Source: PNNG01 sp964577055 (GTDB taxonomy: Bacteria; Bacteroidota; Bacteroidia; UBA7662). From it: 64,000 nucleotides of DNA. The DNA lies in NCBI GenBank assembly GCA_964577055.1, contig CAZNWC010000006.1, positions 62,001-126,000 of the forward strand, in the 5' to 3' direction. The notes below the pieces were generated by a model that was not told the origin of the DNA, made no database searches, and worked only from the letters and a program-made list of their open reading frames with translations. Position numbers and translations under genes: made by a program. This document shows positions 1 through 8,733 of this stretch, piece by piece (the first letter of the stretch is position 1; each line of letters begins with the position of its first letter).

Positions 1-116
1 ACGGCAAAGACCGATTGGTGCCTGCGTTTACCAAGGGGGCCTGGTTTTGGTTAAGGTCGCAAATGGGAAAAGACTTGTGGAGCAGCCAAATTTACCTCTT
101 TCGCAAACCAGTATGA
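1..116 (+). CDS. C-terminal fragment of an unidentified protein
   Basis: An open frame enters from the left edge (codons counted from base 3) and ends at a TGA at 114-116. The last 37 residues are visible and finish in IYLFRKPV. The stop overlaps the ATG of the next gene in an ATGA arrangement (113-116), which is a strong sign that this is a real gene translationally coupled to the lipoprotein gene that follows. Too little is present to assign a family. Alternative: chance open frame, made less likely by the exact ATGA overlap. Confidence 0.5.
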   Translation, partial: GKDRLVPAFTKGAWFWLRSQMGKDLWSSQIYLFRKPV

Positions 117-1714
117 CCAAACGTAGCTGGGGGTATGTGGTGGTGCTTGCATTCCTGATGTGGGGGTGCGCCAACGTGGTGCCTCCAACGGGAGGGCCTC
201 GCGATACGGAACCACCGGTATTGAAAATAGCAACGCCACCTTCAGGCAGCGTACGCTTTGATGCCCAAATCATTGAACTCACCTTTAGCGAGTACATTCG
301 CATACAGAACCCGTCACAAATCAGGATCAGTCCCGCTTTGGAGAAACCTCCGCGCTACACCGAGCGGTTTAATATCCTCACCATTGACTTAGGCGATGCG
401 CCACTTGCGCCCAATACCACGTATACACTTAATTTCGGAGATGCTTTAACAGACTTGAATGAGTCGAACAAGTTGTCGAATTTCAAATATGTGTTTTCAA
501 CCGGGGAGTACCTCGATTCATTGTTGATTTCTGGGGTGGTAGAGGATGCTGTCAAAGCCAAACCGATAGAACAAGTGTTGGTGGGATTGTATCCTGGCGA
601 CAGTTTAATAGACGGTATTCCGGGGAATACCAAGCCTTTTTATTTCATCAAAACCGATAAACAAGGCAAATTTCAACTCGAAAATCTTCGGTCGGGTTAT
701 TATGGGTTACTGGCCTTTGACGATAAAAACGGCAACTTGCTTTACGATAAAACCGAGGAGGTAGCCTTTGTTGATTCGATGCTTTTTCCGGATACGAGTG
801 CGGCACGAACGCTTTCATTGCGCTTGTTTGCCAACAAAGATGCGCTTCTGAAAGTAACGGAAAAGCGAAGTGTAGAACCCGGTTGGATGCGGCTGCGGTT
901 TGCCACACCTATTGACAGTTTCCGCCTCCGTCCGTTGCTGGGTGTATCGGCTGACAGTATTGTGTGGTGGCACCAAGCGGATAGTGTGTGGATTTTCCAT
1001 CAGGCATTGCGGGCCGACAGCTTGGTACTGGCTTGCTATTTCGATGGCAAAAACGATACTTTGGTGATCAACAACCGAAAAGCAGGTGATAGGGTCCTGA
1101 AAACAGCCGCTGTGCGCTTATTTCCAGGGAATCAACCCTCTGTATTAGAGCCGATTACCTTGTTGTTGAACAGGCCCTTTGGGAACATTGAGCCCTCCTT
1201 GTTCCAATGGAAAACCGACACGACTGTGCTTGATTCTTTGCCGTTTCGGTATGAGCGTATGGGCAATGTGCTGCGTATTTGGCCGCAGTTATTGCCCAAT
1301 AAACGTTATGAATTGTTTGTTGCGCAGGGGGCAGTAAGCGATTGGTTCGATATGCCCGTAGATACTTTTCGTTTTGCCTTTAGCAGCGTTTCAGAGGAAG
1401 CTTTTGGTAGTTTATTGCTTGAAAACACCGACAGCATAGCAACTGTGTTCACCCATGTAGAATTGCTCAATGAACAATATGAGGTTGTGCGCCGTATGCC
1501 TTTGGAAAGAGGCAAGCCACAAGCATTTCAACAGTTGCGGCCTTTGTCGTACCGCATCCGGTTGCTTGCCGATGCAAATGGCAACGGGAAGTGGGACACA
1601 GGAAACTACGGTCAAAAGACGCAACCAGAGCAGGTTTGGTACTATCCAGAAGCCGTGTCTATCCGCGCCAATTGGGAAGTTGGCATCGGTTTGGGTGGCG
1701 CGCCAAATAAATAA
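113..1714 (+). CDS. Ig-like domain lipoprotein (SbsA/Big_5 type)
   Basis: A 533-residue predicted outer-membrane or periplasmic lipoprotein. The frame is open further upstream, but the ATG at 113 is preferred because it gives a short signal peptide ending in the lipobox LMWGC and because it overlaps the preceding stop as ATGA. After the lipidated Cys comes PPTGGPRDTEPP, then an SbsA-type Ig-like domain (about residues 30-130) with LTFSEYI and NTTYTLNFGDALTD. A carboxypeptidase-regulatory-like beta domain follows (YGLLAFDDKNGNLLYD), and a similar DANGNGKWD stretch occurs near the C-terminus. The family is common in Bacteroidota and its function is unknown; a structural or surface role is inferred only. 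Confidence 0.8.
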   Translation: MTKRSWGYVVVLAFLMWGCANVVPPTGGPRDTEPPVLKIATPPSGSVRFDAQIIELTFSEYIRIQNPSQIRISPALEKPPRYTERFNILTIDLGDAPLAPNTTYTLNFGDALTDLNESNKLSNFKYVFSTGEYLDSLLISGVVEDAVKAKPIEQVLVGLYPGDSLIDGIPGNTKPFYFIKTDKQGKFQLENLRSGYYGLLAFDDKNGNLLYDKTEEVAFVDSMLFPDTSAARTLSLRLFANKDALLKVTEKRSVEPGWMRLRFATPIDSFRLRPLLGVSADSIVWWHQADSVWIFHQALRADSLVLACYFDGKNDTLVINNRKAGDRVLKTAAVRLFPGNQPSVLEPITLLLNRPFGNIEPSLFQWKTDTTVLDSLPFRYERMGNVLRIWPQLLPNKRYELFVAQGAVSDWFDMPVDTFRFAFSSVSEEAFGSLLLENTDSIATVFTHVELLNEQYEVVRRMPLERGKPQAFQQLRPLSYRIRLLADANGNGKWDTGNYGQKTQPEQVWYYPEAVSIRANWEVGIGLGGAPNK

Positions 1715-1737
1715 TGCGTTGTTATCGGAATAAAGGC

Positions 1738-1745
1738 TACCTTTG
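1738..1745 (+). promoter_or_regulatory. Bacteroidota -7 promoter element (helicase gene)
   Basis: TACCTTTG matches the Bacteroidota -7 consensus TAnnTTTG exactly. A TTG lies 16 bases upstream (1719-1721). It sits about 120 bases before the helicase ATG, so the message would have an untranslated leader of roughly 110 bases containing a small hairpin (GGAAGG 1764-1769 with CCTTCC 1776-1781). Confidence 0.55.
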
Positions 1746-1864
1746 TACCACAGAGCAGTCAGTGGAAGGCATAGACCTTCCTACATTCTGGTACGTAATT
1801 CATTTGTGTTTTCCGGGATGCTGTTAGGTGGTAATCAAGCCGCCAGCTCGGAAAACATATTTTA

Positions 1865-3103
1865 ATGCAGACATTTCAGTCATTACAACTGATCCAGGCA
1901 CTTATGCGTGCCTTGGACGAAGAGGGTTACACCCAGCCTACTCCTATTCAACAACAAGCCATTCCCGAAGTGCTCAAAGGCCGCGATTTGTTGGGTTGTG
2001 CCCAAACAGGTACTGGTAAAACAGCGGCATTTAGTTTACCCATGTTGCAATTGTTGCAACAAAGTGGACCAGCCAAACATCGCATCATTCGGGGGTTGGT
2101 TATTACGCCAACACGCGAATTGGCTATCCAAATACACGAGAGCTTGATGGCCTATGGTAGATATCTTCCTTTGAAACATGCCGTTATTTTTGGAGGCGTT
2201 AGTCAGGTACCACAGGTGCAACAGTTGCGCAATGGTGTTGACATCTTGGTGGCCACACCAGGAAGATTGCTCGATTTGATGCACCAAGGCTATATAGCGC
2301 TCGATGGTATACGCTTTTTTGTACTCGATGAAGCCGATCGTATGCTCGACATGGGCTTTATTCACGATGTTAGAAAGGTAATTGCCGCCCTGCCCAAGCA
2401 ACGACAATCGTTGTTCTTTTCAGCTACCATGCCACCCGCAATCCAACAATTGGCCGAGACCATCCTGAAAGATCCGGTGGAGGTGAAGGTTAATCCAGTG
2501 AGTTCCACAGTAGAAATTATTCAGCAGGAACTGTTCCACGTGGATAAAAACAACAAACCCAAATTACTGCTGCACTTGCTTGAAACGCAAAACATCCCTA
2601 CTGCACTGGTGTTTACCCGAACCAAATATGGTGCTGATAAATTGGTGAAAGTATTGCTACATCATGGCATCCGCAGCGAAGCTATTCATGGTAACAAGGC
2701 ACAACAAGCCCGCCAACGCGCCCTGAGCAATTTCAAGGCAGGGACCACCCGGGTGCTGGTTGCCACCGATATTGCCGCACGTGGTATCGATGTAGATGAT
2801 TTGCAATATGTGATCAATTACGAAGTCACCAACGTACCCGAAACCTATGTGCACCGTATCGGACGTACTGGGCGAGCGGGAGCCAGTGGTACTGCCTATT
2901 CTTTTTGTGACGAGGAAGAATTGTCGTATGTGTGGGATATCGAAAAACTCACCAAACAACAAATTCCTGTGCGCAGCGAGCACCCATTTCCACCGTCGTT
3001 TCCAACAGGAAAGCCTTTGTTACCTTCGCCCAAAGCGAAGCCTACTCAGACAGAACGTAAGCAAAAAAGACGCTTTAACAACAGGCCTAAATCCAAAGCC
3101 TGA
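1865..3103 (+). CDS. DEAD-box ATP-dependent RNA helicase, RhlE-like
   Basis: A 412-residue superfamily 2 RNA helicase that unwinds RNA duplexes using ATP, usually in ribosome assembly, RNA decay or cold adaptation. All core motifs are visible: Q motif (TPIQQQAIP, 26-34), Walker A AQTGTGKT (46-53), PTRELAIQ, GG, TPGRLLD, DEAD (155-158), SAT (FFSATMP), the ARGID motif and HRIGRTGRAG (from 330). After the core there is only a short Lys/Arg-rich basic tail (QTERKQKRRFNNRPKSKA), as in RhlE-type proteins. The gene has its own promoter and a leader of about 110 bases, which could support cold-shock type control (inference). Confidence 0.93.
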   Translation: MQTFQSLQLIQALMRALDEEGYTQPTPIQQQAIPEVLKGRDLLGCAQTGTGKTAAFSLPMLQLLQQSGPAKHRIIRGLVITPTRELAIQIHESLMAYGRYLPLKHAVIFGGVSQVPQVQQLRNGVDILVATPGRLLDLMHQGYIALDGIRFFVLDEADRMLDMGFIHDVRKVIAALPKQRQSLFFSATMPPAIQQLAETILKDPVEVKVNPVSSTVEIIQQELFHVDKNNKPKLLLHLLETQNIPTALVFTRTKYGADKLVKVLLHHGIRSEAIHGNKAQQARQRALSNFKAGTTRVLVATDIAARGIDVDDLQYVINYEVTNVPETYVHRIGRTGRAGASGTAYSFCDEEELSYVWDIEKLTKQQIPVRSEHPFPPSFPTGKPLLPSPKAKPTQTERKQKRRFNNRPKSKA

Positions 3104-3108
3104 TGCAC

Positions 3109-3147
3109 CACAAGAAGCCTTTTGTTCATTAGAAAGGGCTTCTTGTG
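3109..3147 (+). terminator. Stem-loop between helicase and hemN genes
   Basis: An 11-bp perfect stem (3109-3119 with 3137-3147, CACAAGAAGCC pairing with GGCTTCTTGTG) encloses a 17-base loop directly after the helicase stop codon. There is no strong T-run after it, so it may be a weak terminator or a 3'-end stabilising structure rather than a classical Rho-independent terminator. Confidence 0.45.
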
Positions 3148-3178
3148 AAATGTTTTGGGTAATAGCCCCGCAAATCTG

Positions 3179-3199
3179 TATATTTGGACTTTTTAGTCC
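3179..3199 (+). promoter_or_regulatory. hemN promoter element and short leader hairpin
   Basis: TATATTTG (3179-3186) fits TAnnTTTG, with TTTTG at 3153-3157, 21 bases upstream, as a possible -33 element. The DNA between this element and the ATG at 3203 contains a perfect 5-bp hairpin (GGACT 3186-3190, loop TTTT, AGTCC 3195-3199) ending three bases before the start codon. Depending on the exact transcription start, it could affect translation initiation. Confidence 0.5.
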
Positions 3200-3202
3200 A
3201 GT

Positions 3203-4561
3203 ATGAGTCAGTCCATCCTTGCCCGGCAGTACAATCAGTCCATTCCACGTTATACCAGTTACCCTACTGTACCCCATTGGCACGATTGGGATAATACGCA
3301 ATTATGGCAAGAGCAGCTGAACCACTTAGCAGGGGAGGCTCTTCCCGAAGAAGGCATTGCGCTATACATACATTTGCCTTTCTGTGAGCATTTGTGCGCC
3401 TATTGCGGATGCAATAAGAAGATTACGACCAACCACAAAGTAGAGGAACCCTACATTGATCGGTTGATCCAGGAATGGCGGATGTATGTTCAGGCTTTAG
3501 GGGGACAAGCCCTCACCATTCGTGAACTGCATTTAGGAGGAGGAACCCCCACCTTTTTTTCGCCTAACCAATTGACCAGGCTTTTAGACGGGATTTTTCA
3601 CCACGCCATCGGCCATCCCCAATTGGAAATGAGTTTTGAAGGGCATCCCAACAATACTACGGCAGCACATTTGGCCAGCTTGTATGCCAAAGGATTTCGA
3701 CGTGTGAGTTTTGGCGTTCAAGATCTCGATCCTGAAGTGCAGCGGCTCATTGGCAGGGTACAGCCGCTTGAAAACCTGGTACGGGCAACAGATCAAGCTC
3801 GTTCTTTGGGGTACAACTCCATCAATTATGATTTGATTTATGGACTGCCGCTTCAAACGAGCGACAAACTCAATTTCACTTTGCAAAGGGCCATTGAACT
3901 CCGTCCCAATCGCGTTGCATTTTATGGCTATGCCCACGTACCTTGGAAATCGCGCGCACAACGGCTGTATGACGAATCACATCTTCCATCTCCCGACGAA
4001 AGAATGGCGTTGTACGAGCAAGGAAGAGCAGCTTTTTTGGCAGCCGGATATTTGGATATCGGCATGGATCATTTCGCTTTGCCAGAAGATGCATTGGTAT
4101 TGGCCTACAAAAACAAACAATTGCACCGGAATTTTATGGGCTATACCACACAACCTTGCCAAACATTGATAGGGTTAGGGGTGTCAGCTATCAGCGATTT
4201 GGGAATGGCATTTGGCCAAAACAGCAAAGAAATTACCCAATGGGAACGCATGGTGGATGCAGGAATGTTTCCCATCAACAAAGGCATGCTATTGACCCGA
4301 GAGGACGCATTGCGGCAAAAACTCATTTTGCAGATGAGTTGTCAGGGAGAAGTGGAATTACCGGGCGACTGGTCCTTTGCGCCACACCAAGAAGCACTAT
4401 TGCAGCAAATGCAAGATGACCGACTTTTGGTTAAGCAAGCACAGAAGTTAACCCTTACAGCGGCCGGTCAGCTGTTTACACGACATGCCTGCAGCTTGTT
4501 TGATGCATATTTACCAGCACCTGAGTTGCGTGGTGCGAAACAATTCAGTCAAGCCGTTTAA
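3203..4561 (+). CDS. hemN: Oxygen-independent coproporphyrinogen III oxidase
   Basis: A 452-residue radical SAM enzyme that converts coproporphyrinogen III to protoporphyrinogen IX without oxygen, in cytosolic heme synthesis. The radical SAM cluster motif is C61-xxx-C65-xx-C68 in HLPFCEHLCAYCGC, and the extra Cys of HemN (C70) follows immediately. The family N-terminus (RYTSYPTVPHW), the GGGTPTFF SAM-binding stretch and the HFALPEDAL region are all present, and the C-terminal HemN domain is complete, so this is a true HemN rather than the HemW-type heme chaperone. The stop overlaps the stop of the convergent gene by three bases. Confidence 0.95.
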   Translation: MSQSILARQYNQSIPRYTSYPTVPHWHDWDNTQLWQEQLNHLAGEALPEEGIALYIHLPFCEHLCAYCGCNKKITTNHKVEEPYIDRLIQEWRMYVQALGGQALTIRELHLGGGTPTFFSPNQLTRLLDGIFHHAIGHPQLEMSFEGHPNNTTAAHLASLYAKGFRRVSFGVQDLDPEVQRLIGRVQPLENLVRATDQARSLGYNSINYDLIYGLPLQTSDKLNFTLQRAIELRPNRVAFYGYAHVPWKSRAQRLYDESHLPSPDERMALYEQGRAAFLAAGYLDIGMDHFALPEDALVLAYKNKQLHRNFMGYTTQPCQTLIGLGVSAISDLGMAFGQNSKEITQWERMVDAGMFPINKGMLLTREDALRQKLILQMSCQGEVELPGDWSFAPHQEALLQQMQDDRLLVKQAQKLTLTAAGQLFTRHACSLFDAYLPAPELRGAKQFSQAV

Positions 4562-7500
4562 AAATCGAGACTGAGGGAAAAATACCAAACAGGTCGTAGA
4601 ATTTGTCCGTCGTCAAGGCCCCATGCCCGGTCGATTCGTAAAAAGTAGCCCAATAAACGCATGCGAGCGCCCATGCCATAACCCGCAATGATGGGGTTTT
4701 TGTTGGTTACAACCGTCACTTTCACTGGTCCATCTTCAAATGTGGTGACATTAAACGGATTGTCGAGACTAAAAGGGTCACGACCACTCCATGCGGTACC
4801 CACATCGGCAAAGCCCACAATGGCAAGGTTTCGCCAAAATTCAGAAGAAACAGGCGAGCGAGAAATCACTTGTACAAACGGAAAGCGGATTTCGGAGTTA
4901 ATCAAGAAGAAATTAGAGCCATTGCGTGCGTTTTGTAAAAAGCCACGCATATTGGTGCCTACGCCTCTGTATGCAAAGTTTTGGTTGGCAGGCGGTGCCA
5001 GCGAATTGTCGATACGTGGTAACAACCAGTTATCTACACCACCTAACATAAAGAGGGTCTTGCGATCACCCAAACTGACATTGCTCGCAACACGATTGGC
5101 CCAGATCAGGTTCTTGTGAATCTGCAAATAGTTGCGATAGTCCAAGCCAATGACACCCATATAATCGGAGGACGTATTCAAAAATTTATAACCCTCCACA
5201 TACACTTTCCACCGAGTTCCGCGCAAGGTGTTGAGCCCTAGTTCTTGGGTATTGTCTTGAACAAATTCGATTTTGGCTCCTGTCACGTGTGTAAAACTGC
5301 CTTCACGCTCCAGACGTCGGCGGTCGGTGGCCAAATACGTATCCAAATCGCTGCGGTAAATGCCTGCCATCCGCAAACTTTGGTAGCGATTGAATGGGTA
5401 TGCCAATTGTACCATGCCTTCGATGGTGTTGGTTTTGATGGCGTCGAACCCTTCTTGGCGTTGTGAACGGCTTTGCACAAAAAGGAAGCGCTTGTCCCAA
5501 CGTTTCCGCAAATATTCGTACATCAAGTAATACTGATTGTTGCTGAAATCGGAGTTGATGAGCAGACCACCCGATAATTTGTGGTCTTCGAACAAATCTG
5601 ACAAGCCTCCTTTGAGGATGATGCCCGTGTTTTGGTTCAGCGCATTCACCGTGCTTACCGTAAAGCTGGGCATGTCGTTTTGAAAGATGGTGTTTCCAAC
5701 TTGCGATACCAGGTAGTCGGTACTCATGCTTGTGGTATACAAGCGGGTTTTGGCCACACGGTATGGGTCGCGACTCGTGCTTTCAAGCCGTTTTCGGAAG
5801 GGTTCTAAATCACGAACAACAGGAGGAGCAGACGGTTCTGCTGGTTGTTCTTCGAGCAATGGAAAACGATAAGGTGATTGAAAGGTGTACTGATTGTTTT
5901 TTGTGCTGTCTTTACCGGTATTTGGCTTGAAGGCGCTGTTGTCGAGCATACCAATGGGAACGGCAAGACTAACAAGTTGCTTGGTTTTGGCCGGTTTGCG
6001 CGCTACTTGTTTTTCGAACAAATCGCGGTAGCGGGTGCTTTGGGCCGAGGCGGTGAATTGTGCCAATGAGTCGGGGCGGAGCCTGCCGGTGTAGATCAAA
6101 GGTCTTTTTGATTTTTTGGCCAATAACTCGAGGTAATCACCCGAACGTGGGCGTGTGTCGTGCCAAACGATGCTGCGTTGGTAATTGCTTACGGGCGCAA
6201 GCACAGCCGTATCGCGGAACAACTGCAACGTATCTGAAAGCACTTCAAAATCGATGGTGTCGCCTTGCGCGTCGAGTGTAAATACCAGGCTATCGCGGAT
6301 TACCTGGTAGCCAACACTGTCGATGCTACCCAAAGCCCGGTTAAAAATACCGGAGGCGTCGGTGAGATAGCTGAAAAAGCGACCATATTGCCATTTGGGC
6401 ATGCGCTCTTCCACATCCGGGGTTTGCGTTAAACGCAGCAAATTGGCCTTTTTAGCATCATTGAGGTAAAGAGCAAACAAATCGGTTTTTGCTTGCGCCT
6501 CAATGCTGTCGGTAATCATTTGCACGAGTGTGTCAATGGGTCGATTAGAGGCAAAGAGGATTTTTTGCCCTTGGTCGAAATAACGGGGTTCAAAATCGTC
6601 GTAAGGATCGCTGGTGAGCGGAACGATGCGCTTGCTGGGCACATGGTACAAGTAGATATCTGTTTGTCCGCTACGGGCTGCGGCAAGGGCCAAGTGCTGA
6701 CCGTCGGGACTATAGTCCATGTCGAAAACCTGATCAAAACGGAATTGGGGATATTCGTTTTTTTCGGGTTTTCCCTTGTCGTTGAGCTTGATGCTGCCAA
6801 AATGTACGCGCCCTTTGATATCGAAAAAGTAGGCCAGGTTGCGGCTATTGGGGTGCCATGCCACGATGGGGTAATGGTTGCCTCCATAAAGAAATTGCCA
6901 TTTTACACCGCTTTTGTGCACCAATTGGCGCTTATTGGTAAGTAAGTTGTGTACGTACATGCGATGTATGCCCTTGCGGTGTTCTACATAAACCAAGCGT
7001 GTACCATCGGGACTGTATTTGAGCTGGGTGATTTCGCTTCTTTTTTTGAATTTGCGCAGGTAGAGTGTATCGGCTGGCAGCTCTCGTAAGCTATCGTCAC
7101 CGGCATAGCGATTGCGATAATAGGTAAGCCAATCTTTCGACAAGCCTTTCATTTTTTCTTCAGTCACCATCCGCAATCCTGTTTGAAAGTCGCGGTTCAC
7201 ACGGGTAAAATACAGGATATTCGGAACTGCTGTTCGACCATGCTTTTCATTGATGAAGTGCCAAAGGCTATGGCCAGCCAGTTCGGGGTCGATGGCCAAT
7301 AGGTGGTTAAATTTGCGGATGCGTTTTTGGCTGAGTAAGTCGCGCAAGCGGTTGTCTTGCTCGGTACCCCATTCCGTATGGATAAAAGCAAAGAGGCCGT
7401 TGATATACCAATCGGGCAAGTACATGAGCGCTGCATTTTGCACCCGTTCGCCAATATTGCCGCCGTAAATCATATCAAACAACAGCACCTTGGCGATGCC

Positions 7501-7929
7501 TACCCGCAGCTCACGCAAAAAAGCATCGCGGCTTTCCGAAAAATGTACCAAAACCTTGTTGCCACCCAGTCGGGTAAGCCCACCCGTATTGTATTGTTCC
7601 AAATCGAAGCCCAAATTGGTTTGGTTCAAATCGGAAATGTTATTGTAAATGAGGATTTGGTACCGGCCATCTGCCCTGTAGTTCAGGTAATCTTCCATTT
7701 GCCGGATGGTTTGTTCGGCAATGGTGGCAGCGTATACCCCTAATTCACGGCCTCCTACACTGTAATAAACTTCAAAGTTTGGACCGCTTAGTGACGACCA
7801 TTGAAAGTCGCGGTACTGGATTTTGTTTTTGCCAAAAAAGGTTTGAGACGATTGGTTTTGGCCAAAAACAACCGTGCTTCCAAGCAAAAGCCAGTAGGTG
7901 ATCGGGCGGATGATGAAACCAAGCTTCAT
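4558..7929 (-). CDS. TolB-like beta-propeller protein with C-terminal BamA-like barrel
   Basis: A very large exported protein of 1123 residues. ATG 7929 is preferred over the TTG twelve bases upstream because it directly begins the signal peptide (MKLGFIIRPITYWLLLG...VFG). The first 280 residues are a conserved Bacteroidota module. A PD40/TolB-like propeller follows, with repeats such as YSPDGTRLVYVEH, YSPDGQHLALAAA and KILFASNRP. The last 350 or so residues look like an outer-membrane barrel of the BamA/surface-antigen kind (GVGTNMRGFLQNARNGSNF, then INSEIRFPFV) and end in the aromatic strand WYFSLSLDF. Related Bacteroidota proteins are annotated as TolB-like translocation proteins; the function is unproven. 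It is a single gene, convergent with hemN. Confidence 0.8.
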   Translation of the reverse strand: MKLGFIIRPITYWLLLGSTVVFGQNQSSQTFFGKNKIQYRDFQWSSLSGPNFEVYYSVGGRELGVYAATIAEQTIRQMEDYLNYRADGRYQILIYNNISDLNQTNLGFDLEQYNTGGLTRLGGNKVLVHFSESRDAFLRELRVGIAKVLLFDMIYGGNIGERVQNAALMYLPDWYINGLFAFIHTEWGTEQDNRLRDLLSQKRIRKFNHLLAIDPELAGHSLWHFINEKHGRTAVPNILYFTRVNRDFQTGLRMVTEEKMKGLSKDWLTYYRNRYAGDDSLRELPADTLYLRKFKKRSEITQLKYSPDGTRLVYVEHRKGIHRMYVHNLLTNKRQLVHKSGVKWQFLYGGNHYPIVAWHPNSRNLAYFFDIKGRVHFGSIKLNDKGKPEKNEYPQFRFDQVFDMDYSPDGQHLALAAARSGQTDIYLYHVPSKRIVPLTSDPYDDFEPRYFDQGQKILFASNRPIDTLVQMITDSIEAQAKTDLFALYLNDAKKANLLRLTQTPDVEERMPKWQYGRFFSYLTDASGIFNRALGSIDSVGYQVIRDSLVFTLDAQGDTIDFEVLSDTLQLFRDTAVLAPVSNYQRSIVWHDTRPRSGDYLELLAKKSKRPLIYTGRLRPDSLAQFTASAQSTRYRDLFEKQVARKPAKTKQLVSLAVPIGMLDNSAFKPNTGKDSTKNNQYTFQSPYRFPLLEEQPAEPSAPPVVRDLEPFRKRLESTSRDPYRVAKTRLYTTSMSTDYLVSQVGNTIFQNDMPSFTVSTVNALNQNTGIILKGGLSDLFEDHKLSGGLLINSDFSNNQYYLMYEYLRKRWDKRFLFVQSRSQRQEGFDAIKTNTIEGMVQLAYPFNRYQSLRMAGIYRSDLDTYLATDRRRLEREGSFTHVTGAKIEFVQDNTQELGLNTLRGTRWKVYVEGYKFLNTSSDYMGVIGLDYRNYLQIHKNLIWANRVASNVSLGDRKTLFMLGGVDNWLLPRIDNSLAPPANQNFAYRGVGTNMRGFLQNARNGSNFFLINSEIRFPFVQVISRSPVSSEFWRNLAIVGFADVGTAWSGRDPFSLDNPFNVTTFEDGPVKVTVVTNKNPIIAGYGMGARMRLLGYFLRIDRAWGLDDGQILRPVWYFSLSLDF

Positions 7930-8049
7930 GTTTGTTAACAACCAAATTATGCCGCCCTGGGTTTAACCAGCGGTGCAGAACATTAAAAATAACTGCTTTC
8001 CTCCAAACGACCAGCAACAGTGTCATATTGTGACAAAAGGCTTGCGCAA

Positions 8050-8685
8050 TCAGTCGATAAAAAACGGATTGGTTGCTTTTTCATGGCCAATGGTGGTGGC
8101 TGGCCCATGACCCGCATACAGCACGTAATGATCGGGTAGCGTAAAAAGTTGGTTCTTTACCGACTGAATCAGGCGCTCATAATTGCCTCCGGGTAAGTCG
8201 GTGCGGCCAATGCTGCCGGCAAAGAGCACATCACCGCCAATCACCCAAGCTTCGTGGTGGTTTACAAAACAAATGCTGCCTGCAGAATGACCGGGTGCTT
8301 CGCGCATTTCCAGCTCCATATCGCCAATCATAAATGTTTCACCGTGTGCTAACCAGCCCGCAGGCTCGGGCGAAGCCTCGGCTTCGATCCCAAATATGGG
8401 GGCATAGCTGACCAATCGCTGTAAATCCGACAGGTCATTGGGGTGTATCCAGGGCTTTAGGCCCCAGGTGCGATGTACAAATGCGTTGCCCATCACATGG
8501 TCGATATGGCAATGCGTTTGTAGCAAAAAAGTAGGTTGAAGTCCATGCTGAACGACAAATTCGAAAAGTTGCTGTTGCTCATGCGGGTGTTGGCAGCCAG
8601 GGTCGACAATGGCCGCCTGTCCTGAACCGTTGGCAATGACATAGGTGTTTTCGGCAAAGGCATTGAAGGTAAAAGCATGTATCAT
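8050..8685 (-). CDS. MBL-fold hydrolase, type I glyoxalase II / YcbL-like
   Basis: A 211-residue metallo-beta-lactamase-fold enzyme. The start is set at ATG 8685; an upstream TTG would add two residues only. Metal ligands are seen in H58-C-H60-I-D62-H63, the APGHSAGS motif, and the GDVLFAGSIGRTDLPGG stretch typical of the small YcbL-type glyoxalase II group. Its expected activity is hydrolysis of thioesters such as S-lactoylglutathione or an analogue, in the cytosol. The exact substrate cannot be read from sequence; related folds include persulfide dioxygenases. The gene lies just after the terminator of the porU-porV operon. Confidence 0.85.
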   Translation of the reverse strand: MIHAFTFNAFAENTYVIANGSGQAAIVDPGCQHPHEQQQLFEFVVQHGLQPTFLLQTHCHIDHVMGNAFVHRTWGLKPWIHPNDLSDLQRLVSYAPIFGIEAEASPEPAGWLAHGETFMIGDMELEMREAPGHSAGSICFVNHHEAWVIGGDVLFAGSIGRTDLPGGNYERLIQSVKNQLFTLPDHYVLYAGHGPATTIGHEKATNPFFID

Positions 8686-8689
8686 AGGC

Positions 8690-8714
8690 AAAAAAGAACC
8701 CGCCGAAGCGGGTT
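8690..8714 (-). terminator. Rho-independent terminator after porV
   Basis: On the minus strand a 7-bp stem (8697-8703 with 8708-8714, AACCCGC and GCGGGTT) with a four-base loop is followed by a run of T (complement of the A-run at 8690-8695). It ends the porU-porV transcript, just before the start of the MBL-fold gene. Confidence 0.8.
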
Positions 8715-8733
8715 TTAAAGTTGTGTGGGCGAA

